In this document: one piece after another, positions 11,701 to 21,708 of the stretch
How the letters are laid out: every line of letters begins with the position of its first letter
How positions within the stretch are numbered: the stretch's first letter is position 1
Source of the DNA: Pseudomonas sp. dw_358
Lineage (GTDB): Bacteria; Pseudomonadota; Gammaproteobacteria; Pseudomonadales; Pseudomonadaceae
Length of the DNA: 64,000 nucleotides
Direction: 5' to 3'
Assembly: GCF_018449655.1 (NCBI RefSeq)
Contig: NZ_JAAVUX010000004.1
Coordinates: forward strand, 283,591 to 347,590
Position numbers and translations under genes: made by a program
The notes under the pieces: generated by a model
Seen by the model: only the letters and a program-made list of their open reading frames with translations
Databases searched by the model: none
What the model was told of the DNA's origin: nothing

Positions 11701-12171
11701 GTAGACCGTATCGACGTATCGATAGCCGCTGGCCTCCAGGCGCGTGCGCATCTGCTCTACATCCAGCCGCTGGCCGACGTCCAGCACCAGGCTGCTGCCC
11801 AGCAGGAAGCGGGTCGGCGCCAGGCGATGTAGGGCGGTGGTCACCGGCACTACCAAAATGCCGTGATCGAGCTCCGGCAGGCGATAGAGCGCAGCGATGC
11901 GCTGGGAAATAATGTCCTGGTGGGGCGAAAAAAGATCGTAGGGCAGGGTTTCCCAGTCGGGAAAGTGCAAAACCGGCAGGCCGGGCGCAAAAAAACGCAG
12001 CTCCTGCTCCAGGCGATCGGCACTTTGGCTGTCGGCGGTCAGCAGCAACGTGAAGCGCTTGGCGGCGCTGGCGGCCTCGGCGATCGCCAGGCTGAGCGCG
12101 GCGCCCGGCAGGTTGCCCCAGGATTGTTTGCCTGCACTGGCAGGAAGAAGCGGTAGACGCAGAACGGGCAC
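8719..12171 (-). CDS. mfd: Transcription-repair coupling factor Mfd
   Basis: The 1150-residue translocase displaces RNA polymerase stalled at lesions and recruits UvrA. Visible parts are the UvrB-like N-terminal modules, a CarD-type RNA-polymerase-interaction domain near residues 480-560 (GAPVVHIDHGVGRYLG), the SF2 core with Walker A GDVGFGKTEVA and DEEH box IIDEEHRFG, the RecG-like TRG segment and the C-terminal D7 domain. The start is GTG at 12171, followed by MPVLRLPLLP as in other Pseudomonas. A GGAG lies about 11 bases upstream, a weak spacing. The gene is divergent from gapB and is followed without gap by the SNF2 gene. Confidence 0.97.
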   Translation of the reverse strand: MPVLRLPLLPASAGKQSWGNLPGAALSLAIAEAASAAKRFTLLLTADSQSADRLEQELRFFAPGLPVLHFPDWETLPYDLFSPHQDIISQRIAALYRLPELDHGILVVPVTTALHRLAPTRFLLGSSLVLDVGQRLDVEQMRTRLEASGYRYVDTVYEHGEFTVRGALIDLFPMGSKLPYRIDLFDDEIETLRTFDPETQRSIDKVESVRLLPAREFPLQKEEVTRFKARFRERFDVDFRRSTIFQDLSSGITPAGIEYYLPLFFEDTSTLFDYLPQDTQVFSLPGIEQAAENFWSDVRARYEERRGDLSRPLLPPAELFMPVEDCFARLKSWPRVVASQEDVGTGVGRERFPARALPDLAIEAKASQPLAALSGFLDSFPGRVLFTAESAGRREVLLELLERLKLRPRTVDNWNEFTAGSDRLAITIAPLDEGLVLDDPALALIAESPLFGQRVMQRRRREKRSDVSNDAVIKNLTELREGAPVVHIDHGVGRYLGLATLEIEGQAAEFLTLEYAEHAKLYVPVANLHLIARYTGSDDALAPLHRLGSETWQKAKRKAAEQVRDVAAELLDIYARRAAREGYAFADPTLDYATFSAGFPFEETPDQQSAIDAVRSDMLAPKPMDRLVCGDVGFGKTEVAMRAAFIAVHGGRQVAILVPTTLLAQQHYNSFRDRFADWPVTVEVMSRFKSTKDINAAVADLAEGKIDIVIGTHKLLQDDVKIKNLGLVIIDEEHRFGVRQKEQLKALRSEIDILTLTATPIPRTLNMAVAGMRDLSIIATPPARRLSVRTFVMEENKSTVKEALLRELLRGGQVYYLHNDVKTIEKCATDLAELVPEARIGIGHGQMRERELEQVMSDFYHKRFNVLIASTIIETGIDVPSANTIIIERADKFGLAQLHQLRGRVGRSHHQAYAYLLTPPRKQITPDAEKRLEAIAATQDLGAGFVLATNDLEIRGAGELLGEGQSGQIQAVGFTLYMEMLERAVKAIRKGEQPNLDQPLGGGPEINLRLPALIPEDYLPDVHARLILYKRIASAVDEDGLKDLQVEMIDRFGLLPEPTKNLVRITLLKLQAEKLGIKKVDGGPQGGRIEFAADTPVDPLTLIKLIQSQPKRYKFEGATLFKFMVPMERADERFNTIEALFERLTPKVGK

Positions 12172-12367
12172 GGGAGGTTGAGCTCCAAGGGTTGCGGCTT
12201 AATCGACAGATTGTACCGGGCGCCGTCCGGTTCTTGCGAGGCAAAACGAAACTGAACTATAAATGATGAGTCAATCACGCCATGACGACAGGTGATGATT
12301 GCTCCTTTCCGGTGCTTGAAGTCATAATGTAGCCCCTTTTTTCAGCTCCTACATGTGGAAGGTCCCC

Positions 12368-13816
12368 GTGAATCAGAAGCCCGAACAGTGTCTTGGTGAA
12401 TGGATAGATCGTGAAGCGCTAGCCGAGGCGATGATCCCGCTTATTGGTCAGCTCTACCGCAACAACAACGTCGTGACCTCCATCTACGGCCGCAGTCTGA
12501 TCAACCGTTCCGTCATCGAAATCCTCAAGGCTCATCGTTTCGCTCGCCACCGCCAGGCCGACGAGAGCGAGCTGTCGGTGCATGAAACCTATCCGCTGCT
12601 CAAGGCCATGAGCGATCTCAAGCTGGGCGCCGCGTCGGTGGACATGGGCAAGCTGGCGGTCAAGTTCAAGGAAAGCGGTGCGGGCCGCAGTGCTGAAGAG
12701 TTCGTGCGTGCCGAGCTGGGCGAAGTGGTCGGCAAGCAGGATATCGGCGTGCGCAAGGGCACGGACGTGGTGCTTTACGGTTTTGGCCGTATCGGCCGCC
12801 TGCTGGCGCGCATTCTGGTGGAAAAGGCGGGCGGCGGCGATGGCTTGCGCCTGCGGGCCATCGTGGTGCGCAAGGGCGCCACCAATGACCTGGCCAAGCG
12901 CGCCAGCCTGCTGCGTCGCGACTCGGTGCACGGTTCGTTCGACGGCATTATCCATGTCGACGAAGAGGCCAATACCCTGACGGTGAACGGCAACCTGATC
13001 CAGGTCATCTATGCGAAGAACCCGACTGAGGTCGATTACACTCAGTACGGTATCGAAAACGCGTTGCTGGTGGACAACACCGGTGTCTGGCGCGACGCCG
13101 AGGGCCTGGGCCAGCACCTGCAGTGCCCGGGCATCGGCCGCGTGTTGTTGACTGCGCCGGGCAAGGGCAAGCTGAAAAACATCGTGCACGGCATCAACCA
13201 CGGCCAGATCACCGACGAAGACAAGATCGTTTCGGCGGCGTCCTGCACCACCAACGCCATCGTGCCGGTGCTCAAGGCAGTCAACGATAAGTTCGGCATC
13301 GTCAACGGCCATGTCGAGACGGTGCACTCGTACACCAACGACCAGAACCTGATCGACAATTTCCACAAGGGTGACCGTCGTGGCCGTTCCGCTGCGCTGA
13401 ACATGGTGATCACCGAGACCGGTGCCGCCACCGCTGCGGCGAAGGCCCTGCCTGAGCTGGCCGGCAAACTGACCGGTAACGCGATCCGTGTTCCGACGCC
13501 GAACGTGTCCATGGCCATTCTCAACCTGAACCTTGAGAAGGCCAGCAGCCGCGAAGAGATGAACGAATACCTGCGCTATATGGCGCTGCATTCGGACCTT
13601 TCTCGTCAGATCGATTTCGTGGCGTCCCAGGAAGTGGTGTCCACCGATTTCGTCGGTTCGCGCTACGCCGGTGTGGTCGATGCCGAGGCCACCATCTGCA
13701 ATGACAACCGTGTCGTGCTGTACGTCTGGTATGACAACGAATTCGGTTACAGCTGCCAGGTGGTGCGTGTCATGGAAGACATGGCGGGCGTGAACCCACC
13801 GTCGTTTCCTCAGTAA
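12368..13816 (+). CDS. gapB: Glyceraldehyde-3-phosphate dehydrogenase, long type
   Basis: A 482-residue GAPDH with an extra ~125-residue N-terminal domain before the Rossmann motif (VVLYGFGRIGRL). The catalytic Cys is in SAASCTTNAIVPV and the catalytic His in VETVHSYTND. The length far exceeds the ~335 residues of ordinary GAPDH. This long type is found next to mfd in Pseudomonas and is generally viewed as the gluconeogenic, NADP-capable form; cofactor preference cannot be read from the sequence with certainty. GTG at 12368 has a clear GGAAGG ribosome site. An in-frame ATG at 12353 overlaps that site and is less likely. Confidence 0.94.
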   Translation: MNQKPEQCLGEWIDREALAEAMIPLIGQLYRNNNVVTSIYGRSLINRSVIEILKAHRFARHRQADESELSVHETYPLLKAMSDLKLGAASVDMGKLAVKFKESGAGRSAEEFVRAELGEVVGKQDIGVRKGTDVVLYGFGRIGRLLARILVEKAGGGDGLRLRAIVVRKGATNDLAKRASLLRRDSVHGSFDGIIHVDEEANTLTVNGNLIQVIYAKNPTEVDYTQYGIENALLVDNTGVWRDAEGLGQHLQCPGIGRVLLTAPGKGKLKNIVHGINHGQITDEDKIVSAASCTTNAIVPVLKAVNDKFGIVNGHVETVHSYTNDQNLIDNFHKGDRRGRSAALNMVITETGAATAAAKALPELAGKLTGNAIRVPTPNVSMAILNLNLEKASSREEMNEYLRYMALHSDLSRQIDFVASQEVVSTDFVGSRYAGVVDAEATICNDNRVVLYVWYDNEFGYSCQVVRVMEDMAGVNPPSFPQ

Positions 13817-13830
13817 GCTGAAGGGGTCAC

Positions 13831-13870
13831 AAAAAAAGGCGGGGGCTTGTGAAAGCCACCGCCTTTTTTT
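13831..13870. terminator. Bidirectional intrinsic terminator
   Basis: A stem built of GGCGG/CCGCC and GGCTT/AAGCC blocks with one mismatch is flanked by seven A on the left and seven T on the right. It serves gapB (+) and the convergent MFS gene (-). Confidence 0.92.
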
Positions 13871-13905
13871 GATTCCACTGTGAGAGCAGCCTGTGGGCGC
13901 AAGGC

Positions 13906-15195
13906 TTACGCCCGAGCGGCCTTGGCTGCCTGCAGCTCGTGGCGGTTGCCTTTGAACAACACCAAGGTCGCCACCAGGCCCAGTACGGCCGCGCCACTCA
14001 ACCAGATCCCTGGCGCGGCCTTGTTGCCCAGCTCATGGATCAGGTAGGTACAAGCCACCGGCGTAAAGCCGCCAAAGGTCGCGGTCGCCAGGCTATAGGC
14101 CAGCGAGAAACCGGTGGTGCGTACATCCGCCGGCATGATTTCGGTCAGTGCTACCACCATGGCACCGTTGTACGAGCCATACAGGAACGACAACCACAGC
14201 TCCACCATCAGCAACCGCTCGAAACTCGGCTCGGCCACCAGCCAGGACAGCGCCGGATAGGCGGTTAGAATGGCGAGAATGGTAGCGCCCAGCAGCAGTG
14301 GCTTGCGTCCAATCTTGTCGGACACCGAGCCCATCACCGGCAGCCAGAAGAAGTTCGACAGCCCGATGCACACGGTGACGATCAGCGTATCGATGTCGGA
14401 CAGGTGCAGTTCGGCCTTGCCGAAGGTCGGGGTATAGGCGGTGATCAGGTAGAAAGACACAGTGGTCATGACCACCAACGCCATGCCCGCCAGCACCAGG
14501 CCGAAGTTCTTGCGAATGGAAGCCATCACCTCGCCCAGGCTGGGGCGATGTTTGCGCGCTTCGAATTCCGGGGTTTCTTCCAGCGAGCGACGGATCATGA
14601 AGATCGCCGGCACGATGGCGCAACCCACCAGGAACGGCACACGCCAGCCCCAGTCGCTCATGGCTTCCGGGGTCAGGTAATGATTGAGTCCCACCCCGAG
14701 CAGCCCGGCGAATACTACCGCAGCCTGTTGGCTAGCCGATTGCCAGCTGACAAAGAAACCCTTGCGGCCAGGCGTGGCGATTTCGGCGAGGTACACCGAG
14801 ACACCGCCCAGTTCGACACCGGCGGAAAAGCCCTGCATCAGGCGCCCCAGGAGCACCAGTAACGGCGCGGCGACGCCCAGTGTGGCGTAGCCCGGGACGC
14901 AGGCGATCAGCACGGTACCGGCCGCCATCATCATCAAGGTCACGATCAGGCCCTGACGGCGGCCATGGCGGTCAATGTAGGCGCCGAGGAAAATGGCACC
15001 CAGCGGGCGCATGAGGAAGCCGGCGCCAAACGTCGCCAAGGACAGCATCAGCGATGCAAATGCGCTGTCGGATGGAAAGTAGGCCTTGGCGATGGCGGTG
15101 GCATAAAAGCCATACACCATGAAGTCAAACATTTCCAGAAAGTTGCCACTGACAACGCGAAAGATCGCGCCGCCTTTGCCCGTGTTCGAGGCCAT
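13906..15195 (-). CDS. MFS citrate/tricarballylate-type proton symporter
   Basis: A 429-residue 12-helix transporter of the metabolite:H+ symporter family. It begins with a [17 protein letters not shown] segment and contains [22 protein letters not shown], both nearly as in enterobacterial CitA and TcuC. A loop-2/3 signature DRHGRRQG is also present. The likely substrate is citrate or another tricarboxylate taken up with protons across the inner membrane. The start is placed at the ATG at 15195 (MASNTGK), because the 14 residues gained from 15237 do not resemble the family. It stands alone and shares the terminator with gapB. Confidence 0.87.
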   Translation of the reverse strand: MASNTGKGGAIFRVVSGNFLEMFDFMVYGFYATAIAKAYFPSDSAFASLMLSLATFGAGFLMRPLGAIFLGAYIDRHGRRQGLIVTLMMMAAGTVLIACVPGYATLGVAAPLLVLLGRLMQGFSAGVELGGVSVYLAEIATPGRKGFFVSWQSASQQAAVVFAGLLGVGLNHYLTPEAMSDWGWRVPFLVGCAIVPAIFMIRRSLEETPEFEARKHRPSLGEVMASIRKNFGLVLAGMALVVMTTVSFYLITAYTPTFGKAELHLSDIDTLIVTVCIGLSNFFWLPVMGSVSDKIGRKPLLLGATILAILTAYPALSWLVAEPSFERLLMVELWLSFLYGSYNGAMVVALTEIMPADVRTTGFSLAYSLATATFGGFTPVACTYLIHELGNKAAPGIWLSGAAVLGLVATLVLFKGNRHELQAAKAARA

Positions 15196-15587
15196 GAAAT
15201 TACACTCACATTTGTACGGTCTTATAAGGAGATCCATGGTTGCGACGGCCTGGACTATCCATTCCAGACACGAATGCAGGACGCGTGTTCACCGCGGGAG
15301 CGGATCTGTAACAGTATGTGTAAATGCTGGGTCAGATCAACCAAAAAGGCGGTCCGCCGGACAATGGGTGGGCAATGAGCCATTGCTTGGGCGTGGAATG
15401 GTTCTCATCTAAGTTCATCCCGTGCGGGTCAAGGCGTCTATATAATTGCTTGAGGCGCGACCAAAGGTTAATGTTCGCGACATTCTGACGCAGATAGATT
15501 GCATCTCGATTTTTATGCTGCCGCCTCGCGGCAGGTCGCGCCGGGGAAAACCGCGTGTTTTTTTCCGGCCTGTTCTGAGGAGTACGC
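15196..15587. promoter_or_regulatory. Divergent intergenic region between MFS carrier and sthA
   Basis: A 392-base region without a convincing gene. TATAAT at 15441-15446 is a plausible -10 for sthA, although no good -35 at 16-18 bases is visible. TGAGGAG at 15577-15583 is the sthA ribosome site. The remainder holds short frames with no coding character. Confidence 0.5.
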
Positions 15588-16982
15588 ATGGCTGTCTACA
15601 ACTACGATGTCGTGGTATTGGGTTCCGGTCCCGCGGGTGAAGGGGCCTCGATGAACGCGGCCAAGGCGGGCCGCAAGGTAGCGATGGTGGACAGCCGGCG
15701 TCAGGTCGGCGGCAACTGCACTCACCTCGGTACCATCCCCTCCAAGGCTTTGCGCCATTCGGTCAAACAGATCATCCAGTTCAACACCAACCCGATGTTC
15801 CGCGCCATTGGCGAGCCGCGCTGGTTTTCCTTCCCGGATGTGCTCAAGAGTGCCGAGCGGGTCATCAACAAGCAGGTAGCGTCGCGCACGGCCTATTACG
15901 CGCGTAACCGCGTCGATGTGTTCTTCGGCACTGGCAGCTTCGCCGACGAGCAGACCATCGAGGTGGTATGCGCCAATGGCGCCGTCGAGAAACTGGTGGC
16001 CAAGCAGATCATCATCGCCACCGGCTCGCGGCCTTACCGTCCCGCCGACATCGACTTCAATCACCCGCGCGTCTACGACAGCGACACGGTGCTGAGCATC
16101 ACCCACACCCCGCGCAAGCTGATCATCTATGGGGCTGGGGTCATTGGCTGCGAATACGCCTCGATTTTCAGCGGTCTGGGGGTGATGGTCGAGCTGGTGG
16201 ACAACCGCGAGCAACTGCTGAGCTTCCTCGACGCCGAAATCTCCGAGGGCCTGAGCTATCACTTCAGCAACAACCACGTGATGGTTCGCCACAACGAAGA
16301 GTACGAGCGTGTGGAACCGGGGGATCACGGGGTGATCCTGCACTTGAAGTCGGGCAAGAAGATCAAGGCCGACGCCTTGCTGTGGTGCAACGGGCGAACT
16401 GGCAATACCGACAAGCTGGGCCTGGAGAACATCGGCATCAAGGTCAACGGCCGCGGCCAGATCGATGTCGACGAGACCTACCGCACCAGCGTTTCGACCA
16501 TCTACGGCGCCGGTGACGTGATCGGCTGGCCGAGCCTGGCCAGTGCTGCCTATGACCAAGGGCGCTCGGCAGCGGGCAGCCTGGTGGACAATGGCAGCTG
16601 GCGTTTCGTCAATGACGTGCCGACCGGGATCTACACCATTCCCGAAATCAGCTCCATCGGCCAGAACGAGCATGAGCTGACCCAGGCCAAGGTGCCTTAC
16701 GAAGTGGGCAAGGCATTCTTCAAGAGCATGGCCCGGGCGCAGATTTCCGGCGAGCCGGTGGGCATGCTGAAAATCCTGTTCCACCGTGAAACCTTGCAGG
16801 TGCTGGGTGTGCACTGCTTCGGCGACCAGGCGTCGGAGATCGTGCACATTGGCCAGGCGATCATGAACCAGCCTGGCGAGTTGAACACCATCAAGTACTT
16901 CGTCAACACCACCTTCAACTACCCGACCATGGCCGAAGCCTATCGGGTAGCGGCCTACGACGGCCTCAACCGGCTTTTTTGA
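15588..16982 (+). CDS. sthA: Soluble pyridine nucleotide transhydrogenase
   Basis: Cytosolic FAD enzyme that transfers hydride between NADPH and NAD+. At 464 residues it has the usual length. It has a [11 protein letters not shown]-binding glycine motif at residues 12-19, a second dinucleotide motif [12 protein letters not shown] near residue 182 and a C-terminal dimer domain. The dithiol motif of related reductases is reduced to one Cys ([15 protein letters not shown]), as expected for SthA, which lacks the redox disulfide. The ribosome site GAGGAG precedes ATG by six bases. It is monocistronic. Confidence 0.97.
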   Translation: MAVYNYDVVVLGSGPAGEGASMNAAKAGRKVAMVDSRRQVGGNCTHLGTIPSKALRHSVKQIIQFNTNPMFRAIGEPRWFSFPDVLKSAERVINKQVASRTAYYARNRVDVFFGTGSFADEQTIEVVCANGAVEKLVAKQIIIATGSRPYRPADIDFNHPRVYDSDTVLSITHTPRKLIIYGAGVIGCEYASIFSGLGVMVELVDNREQLLSFLDAEISEGLSYHFSNNHVMVRHNEEYERVEPGDHGVILHLKSGKKIKADALLWCNGRTGNTDKLGLENIGIKVNGRGQIDVDETYRTSVSTIYGAGDVIGWPSLASAAYDQGRSAAGSLVDNGSWRFVNDVPTGIYTIPEISSIGQNEHELTQAKVPYEVGKAFFKSMARAQISGEPVGMLKILFHRETLQVLGVHCFGDQASEIVHIGQAIMNQPGELNTIKYFVNTTFNYPTMAEAYRVAAYDGLNRLF

Positions 16983-17024
16983 GCGGCTCCGGCCGGTGGC
17001 CTGAGCCGGTCGGGGAGACCGATT

Positions 17025-17747
17025 TCAGTCCTGTCCCAAGGTGGCTCTGGCCAAACCGGGAAAGTCTGTAATCAGGCTGTCGACGCCAAAATCGGCGAGC
17101 CGGCGCATCAGCGCCGGCTCGTTGACTGTCCACACCGACACATGAAGCCCCTGACGCTGAGCCTTGGCCAGGCGTTCAGGGGTGCACAGGGTCCAGTTCA
17201 GCGCGAGAATCTTGCAGCCATGGTTCTGCGCCACCTTCAGCGGGTCCAGCCAGGCGTATTCAGCCACCAGCCCGCGGGAAATGTCCGGGGTCAGTTCGGC
17301 GGCGGCGCGCAGGACTTCCCGTGAGCTGGAGGTGATGGTGATCTTGTCCAGCAACCCGTATTCCTGAGCCAGTTCGCGAATGGCCAGGACCGTGGTGGCC
17401 GCGCGGGTGCGAGAGGCCACCTTCACTTCCAGCTGCCAGTGATCGAACGTGCAGGCTTCAAACAGCTCGGCGAGGCGCGGAATGGGGCAGGGTTGCACCC
17501 AGCCAGGCCCGCCCTTGCGCGCATCGTACGTCACCAGGTTGGCGGCGCTATGCTCGGACACCTTGCCGCGCCGTTCGGTGGTGCGTTTGAGGGTGGGGTC
17601 GTGGATGACCATCAGCTCGTTGTCGCTGGACAGGTGCAGGTCCAGCTCGCAACGGCGTACGCCGTGCTTGAGGCACTCTTTGAAACTGGTCAGGGTATTT
17701 TCCGGCGCTTCGCCCTTGGCGCCGCGGTGGCCGTAGATTAGGGTCAC
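17025..17747 (-). CDS. Glycerophosphodiester phosphodiesterase
   Basis: A 240-residue cytosolic TIM-barrel enzyme of the UgpQ type, without a signal peptide. It hydrolyses glycerophosphodiesters to glycerol 3-phosphate and an alcohol. Family motifs present are HRGAKGEAPENTLTSF (catalytic His and Arg, metal-binding Glu), ELDLHLSSDNELMVIHDPTL (metal ligands and second His) and LEVKV. GTG at 17747 is the start, with AAGGA seven bases upstream. It is followed at 38 bases by the PilZ gene upstream on the same strand. Confidence 0.92.
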   Translation of the reverse strand: MTLIYGHRGAKGEAPENTLTSFKECLKHGVRRCELDLHLSSDNELMVIHDPTLKRTTERRGKVSEHSAANLVTYDARKGGPGWVQPCPIPRLAELFEACTFDHWQLEVKVASRTRAATTVLAIRELAQEYGLLDKITITSSSREVLRAAAELTPDISRGLVAEYAWLDPLKVAQNHGCKILALNWTLCTPERLAKAQRQGLHVSVWTVNEPALMRRLADFGVDSLITDFPGLARATLGQD

Positions 17748-17785
17748 GTCTGTTCCTTCAAGATAGAGGCGAGAAAAACGGAGGG

Positions 17786-18370
17786 TCAGGGGACGGGCAA
17801 CTCTTCCTGCTCGCGAGCCAGACGACGCTCCAGCTGCTGCTTCTGCAATATGTATCGCGCCAGCAACTGGCGTTGGGCATCGGCAAGGCTGACGAATTCA
17901 GTGCCGATTTCAAAGCGCCCGTCAATGTCATAGCAGTGCACCACGCGGGCACGCAGCAGCAGACCCAATGCCTGTGGCATCAAGGCCATCTTGATCGACA
18001 GCGGCGTGTCGGGGAGCAGCGGTTTATCCTGGGTGAAGGTGACGCCGCCCTCGGACAAGGTCACAGGCTGGGGCTCGCCGATGCGGCTGGTCAGCGTCTG
18101 GGCCACCAGTTGGCTGAGCAGATCGATGCGCTTGTTCTGCGCCTTGAGGAAGGCAGCCAGGGCGCGGTCGGTCTCGCTGATCTGACGCAGCAGGTGCTGG
18201 GACTCGAATTCGCTCAGGTGCAGCTCGCTGAGCAGGTTGAATAACGGAGAGTCATCCTGCAACAATTCAGTGTCGCGAGCCTCGCTGTCAGTCAAGGCGC
18301 GGATTTCCAGTGCGATGCGGTCGTCGATACGGTAGTATTCGCGACGTTCTTCTTCATCTAGTGTCGACAT
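17786..18370 (-). CDS. PilZ-domain protein
   Basis: A 194-residue protein. The N-terminal REYYRIDDRIALEI resembles the RxxxR region of PilZ domains but with altered spacing. A helical middle (residues 45-95) may form a coiled coil. The second half (VTLSEGGVTFTQDKPLLPDTPLSIKMAL ... FEIGTEFVSL) is the PilZ beta-barrel, with LSEGG replacing the usual D/NxSxxG. Binding of cyclic di-GMP is therefore uncertain; this looks like the two-module PilZ protein located beside lolC in Pseudomonas. It is transcribed away from lolC. Confidence 0.8.
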   Translation of the reverse strand: MSTLDEEERREYYRIDDRIALEIRALTDSEARDTELLQDDSPLFNLLSELHLSEFESQHLLRQISETDRALAAFLKAQNKRIDLLSQLVAQTLTSRIGEPQPVTLSEGGVTFTQDKPLLPDTPLSIKMALMPQALGLLLRARVVHCYDIDGRFEIGTEFVSLADAQRQLLARYILQKQQLERRLAREQEELPVP

Positions 18371-18465
18371 GGCGAACCCATGGTAGCGGCGATGGTCCGA
18401 GTGTAAAGCTGCTGATCAAGCCCCGCCACAAGGACGTTCCCTCTTTCACCCGAACAAGCCCCTAC

Positions 18466-19716
18466 ATGTTCAGACCTCTCTTCGTTTTTATTGGTGCCCG
18501 TTACACCCGCGCCAAACGTCGTAATCATTTTGTGTCCTTCATTTCCCTGACCTCGATGATTGGACTCGCCCTCGGCGTAATCGTCATGATCGTCGTGCTT
18601 TCGGTGATGAACGGTTTCGACCACGAGATGCGTACCCGCGTCCTGGGCATGGTGCCTCATGCCACCATCGAATCGCCGCAACCCATCGACGACTGGTCGG
18701 TGCTGGCGCAGAAAGTGCGACAGAACCCGCAAGTGCTGGCGGTAGCGCCCTTCACGCAGATGCAGGGGCTGCTGACCAACGATGGCAAAGTGCAGAAAAT
18801 TCTGCTCAACGGCATCGATCCGGCCCAGGAACGCAATGTCTCGATCATCGACAGCTTCGTCAAGCAGGGCAAGCTCGACGATCTCAAGCCTGGCGATTTC
18901 GGCATCATGATCGGTGACAAGGCGGCGACCAAACTGGGCGTCGGCCTGGGCGACAAGGTCACCTTCGTCGCGCCGGAAGTCACGGTCACGCCGGCCGGGA
19001 TGTTTCCGCGCATGAAGCGCTTCACCGTGGTCGGCACCTTCCATGTCGGCGCCGGTGAGATCGACGGCTATGTGGGCCTGACCAACCTTGAAGACATGGG
19101 CCGCCTGCACCGATGGAAACCTGGCCAGGTGCAGGGCATCCGCCTCAAGTTCGCCGACCTGTTCCAGGCGCCGCGTATTGCCTGGCAACTGGCTCAGCAG
19201 CTGGGCGAGCACGAATACTACGCCCGCGACTGGACCCGTAGCCACGGCAACCTGTATCAGGCCATCGGCATGGAAAAATCCATGATCGGCCTGCTGCTGT
19301 TGCTGATCGTGGCGGTGGCGGCATTCAACATCATTTCCACCCTGGTGATGGTGGTCAACGACAAGCGTGGCGATATCGCCATCCTTCGCACCCTGGGCTC
19401 GACGCCGGGGCAGATCATGCGCATCTTCATGGTCCAGGGCACGGTGATCGGCGTGGTGGGCACGGCCATCGGGGCCGGCCTGGGCATGCTGGCGGCGCTC
19501 AACGTCAGTGCGGCCATCGCATTGCTGGAGCGGTTGATCGGGCACAAGTTTCTCAGTTCCGACGTGTACTTCATCGACTACCTGCCGTCGCAACTCCAGG
19601 CCCATGACGTCTACATGGTGTGTGGCGCGGCGTTGCTTCTGAGCTTCCTTGCGACTCTGTACCCGGCCTGGCGCGCAGCGCGTACCCAGCCGGCGGAGGC
19701 GCTCCGTTATGAGTGA
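18466..19716 (+). CDS. lolC: Lipoprotein-releasing ABC transporter permease LolC
   Basis: A 416-residue inner-membrane permease with one N-terminal helix (residues 25-48), a large periplasmic domain and three C-terminal helices ending [19 protein letters not shown], the FtsX/LolC signature. With LolD and LolE it extracts outer-membrane lipoproteins for handover to LolA. The start [22 protein letters not shown] aligns with LolE downstream. An in-frame extension to 18310 has no coding character. It overlaps lolD by eight bases. Confidence 0.95.
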   Translation: MFRPLFVFIGARYTRAKRRNHFVSFISLTSMIGLALGVIVMIVVLSVMNGFDHEMRTRVLGMVPHATIESPQPIDDWSVLAQKVRQNPQVLAVAPFTQMQGLLTNDGKVQKILLNGIDPAQERNVSIIDSFVKQGKLDDLKPGDFGIMIGDKAATKLGVGLGDKVTFVAPEVTVTPAGMFPRMKRFTVVGTFHVGAGEIDGYVGLTNLEDMGRLHRWKPGQVQGIRLKFADLFQAPRIAWQLAQQLGEHEYYARDWTRSHGNLYQAIGMEKSMIGLLLLLIVAVAAFNIISTLVMVVNDKRGDIAILRTLGSTPGQIMRIFMVQGTVIGVVGTAIGAGLGMLAALNVSAAIALLERLIGHKFLSSDVYFIDYLPSQLQAHDVYMVCGAALLLSFLATLYPAWRAARTQPAEALRYE

Positions 19717-20407
19717 ACCTGGCATGAACGAACAAGCAGTCTTGAGTTGCCGCAACCTGGGCAAGTCCTACGAGGAAGGTCCGGCGTCCGTGGTGGTGCT
19801 GGCCAATCTGCAGCTCGAGTTGCAGGCGGGCGAGCGAGTGGCCATCGTCGGCAACTCGGGTTCGGGCAAGAGCACCTTGCTCAACCTGCTGGGCGGACTG
19901 GACACGCCGAGCCAGGGCAGCGTCTGGCTGGCCGGTGAAGAGCTGTCGGCGCTCAATGAAAAAGCCCGCGGCTTGCTGCGCAATCGCTCGTTGGGCTTCG
20001 TCTATCAGTTTCACCACCTGTTGCCTGAGTTCACCGCGCTGGAAAACGTCTGTATGCCGCTGCTGATTGGCAAGGTCGCCATTCCCGAGGCGCGTCAGCG
20101 GGCCACGGCGCTGCTCGAACGCGTCGGCCTGGGGCACCGCCTGCAGCACAAACCGTCGGAATTGTCCGGTGGCGAGCGCCAGCGCGTGGCCATTGCTCGG
20201 GCGCTGGTCAATCGCCCCGGCCTGGTCATGCTCGACGAGCCTACTGGCAACCTCGATCACCACACCGCCCAAGGCATTCAGGACCTGATGCTGGAGCTCA
20301 GTGTTTCGCTGCGCACCGCGTTTCTGGTGGTGACTCACGACCTTAACCTGGCCCGGCAGATGGATCGCGTGCTGCGCCTGGAAGACGGCCAACTGGTGCC
20401 CCTCTGA
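19709..20407 (+). CDS. lolD: Lipoprotein-releasing ABC transporter ATPase LolD
   Basis: A 232-residue ATPase with Walker [10 protein letters not shown], a Q-loop ([18 protein letters not shown], including the LolD-characteristic [11 protein letters not shown]), signature [15 protein letters not shown], Walker [13 protein letters not shown] and H-loop VVTHD. The ATG at 19709 lies inside the lolC end and has GGAGG ten bases upstream. Its stop overlaps the lolE start by one base (TGATG), giving a translationally coupled lolCDE unit. Confidence 0.97.
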   Translation: MSEPGMNEQAVLSCRNLGKSYEEGPASVVVLANLQLELQAGERVAIVGNSGSGKSTLLNLLGGLDTPSQGSVWLAGEELSALNEKARGLLRNRSLGFVYQFHHLLPEFTALENVCMPLLIGKVAIPEARQRATALLERVGLGHRLQHKPSELSGGERQRVAIARALVNRPGLVMLDEPTGNLDHHTAQGIQDLMLELSVSLRTAFLVVTHDLNLARQMDRVLRLEDGQLVPL

Positions 20408-21651
20408 TGTTTCGCCCTCTCGCAATCTTTATCGGCGCGCGCTACACCCGCGCCAAGCGCCGCAACCACTTCATCTCGTTCATCTCCATGACCTCGATGA
20501 TCGGTCTGGGCCTGGGTGTGCTGGCGATGATCGTGGTGTTGTCGGTCATGAACGGCTTCCAGCGCGAAATGAGCTCGCGGGTGCTGGGCATGGTGCCCCA
20601 TGCGACCATCGCCGGGGTCAAGCCGCTCGACGATTGGCAGCCGGTGGCGGCCGCAGCCCTGAAGAATCCTGAGGTGCTGGCCGCAGTGCCGTTCACCGAA
20701 ATGGACGGCATGTTGTCCTTCAAGGGGGCGATGCAGCCGATCCAGATCAGTGGTGTCGATCCGGCTCAAGAAGGCAAGGTGTCGATCGTGGCCGACCATA
20801 TCACCCAAGGCAAGCTGGCAGATCTCAAGCCCGGCGAGTTTGGCGTGGTCATCGGCGATATCACCGCCCGGCGTTTCGGCCTGAGCATCGGCGACAAGCT
20901 GACCTTGATCGTGCCGGAATTGAGCGGCGCGCCAGGGGGTATCACTCCGCGGTTGCAGCGCCTCAACGTGGTGGGCGTGTTCAAGGTCGGTGCCGAACTG
21001 GACAGCTCCATGGCGCTGATCAACGTCGCCGACGCGGCGCAGATGCAGCACTGGGCGCCCAATCAGGTGCAAAGCGTGCGGCTCAAGCTCAAGGACCTGT
21101 ACGCCGCGCCCCAGGTCTCGGCTGCGATTGCCGCCGGGCTGGGTGACCAGTACAAGGCGGACGACTGGACGCACACCCAGGGCAGCCTGTTCAGCGCGAT
21201 GAAGATGGAAAAGACCATGATCGGGCTGCTGTTGCTGATGATTGTCGCTGTCGCCGCGTTCAACATCATCGCCACCTTGATCATGGTGGTGAACGACAAA
21301 GGCGCCGATATCGCGATCCTGCGCACCATCGGCGCGACGCCCCGGCAGATCATGACTATCTTCATCGTCCAGGGCACGGTGATTGGCGTGGTCGGTACTT
21401 TGATCGGGGGTGTCCTGGGGGTGATCGCAGCGCTCAATGTCAGCCAGATGGTGGGCTGGGTCGAGCGGGTCACCGGTGAGCATATCTTTACCTCCGATGT
21501 GTACTTCATCAGCAACCTGCCTTCGCAGTTGCAATGGCCTGATGTGGCGCTGATCTGCAGCGCTGGCCTGATCATGAGCTTTTTGGCAACCATCTACCCG
21601 GCCTGGCGAGCGGCGCAGATCGAGCCGGCCCATGCGTTGCGGTATTCCTGA
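20407..21651 (+). CDS. lolE: Lipoprotein-releasing ABC transporter permease LolE
   Basis: A 414-residue paralogue of LolC with the same layout (one plus three membrane helices around a periplasmic domain) and the end IYPAWRAAQIEPAHALRYS. Starting sequences [22 protein letters not shown] are nearly identical to LolC, showing tandem duplication. The E subunit normally makes the first contact with lipoproteins. I assign C and E by gene order. It is the last gene of lolCDE. Confidence 0.95.
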   Translation: MFRPLAIFIGARYTRAKRRNHFISFISMTSMIGLGLGVLAMIVVLSVMNGFQREMSSRVLGMVPHATIAGVKPLDDWQPVAAAALKNPEVLAAVPFTEMDGMLSFKGAMQPIQISGVDPAQEGKVSIVADHITQGKLADLKPGEFGVVIGDITARRFGLSIGDKLTLIVPELSGAPGGITPRLQRLNVVGVFKVGAELDSSMALINVADAAQMQHWAPNQVQSVRLKLKDLYAAPQVSAAIAAGLGDQYKADDWTHTQGSLFSAMKMEKTMIGLLLLMIVAVAAFNIIATLIMVVNDKGADIAILRTIGATPRQIMTIFIVQGTVIGVVGTLIGGVLGVIAALNVSQMVGWVERVTGEHIFTSDVYFISNLPSQLQWPDVALICSAGLIMSFLATIYPAWRAAQIEPAHALRYS

Positions 21652-21682
21652 TTGCGCTCGGTGACAGGTACGCACTGATTTT

Positions 21683-21708
21683 GCAGGGTCGAGCTTGCTC
21701 GGTCCTGC
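21683..21708. other. Long hairpin between lolE and queF
   Basis: GCAGG...CGAGC and GCTCG...CCTGC pair over about eleven positions (two G-T wobbles) around a tiny loop, 31 bases after the lolE stop. No T-run follows. It may end or protect the lolCDE message. Confidence 0.5.

Noticed and set aside
15513..16847. 444-codon frame opposite sthA
   Set aside because: Antisense shadow of sthA without recognisable domains or ribosome site.
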